A stretch of DNA of 64,000 nucleotides from Globodera rostochiensis (lineage: Eukaryota > Nematoda > Chromadorea > Rhabditida > Heteroderidae). The translations under genes and the position numbers were made by a program. The notes beneath the pieces were generated by a model, which did not search any database, was not told where the DNA came from, and was given only the letters and a program-made list of their open reading frames with translations. The stretch covers positions 248,001-312,000 of the forward strand of contig JAEVLN010000046.1 of NCBI GenBank assembly GCA_018350325.1, in the 5' to 3' direction. This document shows positions 63,991-64,000 of the stretch, in pieces. Every line of letters starts with the position of its first letter. Within the stretch, counting starts at the first letter, position 1.

Positions 63991-64000
63991 CAGTCTCAAA

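Larger units (their letters stand above)
60675..64000 (-). mobile_element. Helitron, 3' part, internally deleted
   Basis: On the minus strand the element ends CTAG (60675-60678) followed by T, with a GC-rich hairpin just inside (stem 60686-60693/60698-60705, loop taac). This CTRR-plus-hairpin end is diagnostic of Helitrons. Upstream are a Rep-type HUH domain (62400-63990) and the C-terminal end of a Pif1-like helicase (about 61037-62383), while the helicase ATPase core is missing. The 5' end lies beyond the window. A Mutator-like element is inserted at 61124-61844. Confidence 0.93.

Overview
The window is eukaryotic. Genes are split into many short exons joined at GT-AG (rarely GC-AG) introns, there are no operons or ribosome binding sites, a tRNA-Tyr carries an intron, and Helitron, Mutator-like, hAT-like and TA-flanked foldback elements are common. 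The gene set (raptor, a Groucho/TLE-type WD40 protein, a FIC-domain protein, an Era-like GTPase, a small homeodomain protein, MARVEL-type four-helix membrane proteins) points to an animal. Compact genes with mostly short introns suggest a nematode, perhaps a plant-parasitic one. The species is inferred, not shown.

Layout. 1-6.8 kb: one unrecognised exon, a foldback element and a 3.4 kb array of about 27 copies of a 126/127-bp satellite. 6.8-8.7 kb: a FIC-domain gene (+) with an altered Fic motif and a frame break. 8.7-14.4 kb: repeats, a hAT-type element with an 8-bp target duplication, an orphan immunoglobulin-type exon (-), and a 1.42 kb near-perfect palindrome. 14.4-21.1 kb: gene-poor, full of G/C homopolymers and small palindromic elements. 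21.1-24.5 and 35.5-38.5 kb: a direct segmental duplication, each copy holding a six-exon MARVEL-like gene (+). Between the copies, on the minus strand, lie a Groucho-like WD40 gene (25.0-29.9 kb), a coiled-coil protein with 10-residue repeats (30.0-31.2 kb), a four-exon homeobox gene (32.7-33.8 kb) and an orphan last exon. 38.9-43.1 kb: an Era-like GTPase (-). 45.4-60.0 kb: raptor (-), about 34 exons, with the tRNA-Tyr gene in one intron. 60.7-64.0 kb: the 3' part of an internally deleted Helitron (-), itself interrupted by a Mutator-like element carrying a FLYWCH-like fragment.

The genes do not form one pathway. Raptor is the substrate-binding subunit of TORC1. Groucho and the homeodomain protein are both transcriptional regulators and could act together, but nothing in the sequence shows it. 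The ERAL1-type GTPase should assist mitochondrial small-subunit assembly. Several conserved reading frames (FIC, Groucho, Helitron Rep) each need a one-base shift, so either some genes are decaying or the assembly has scattered indel errors.
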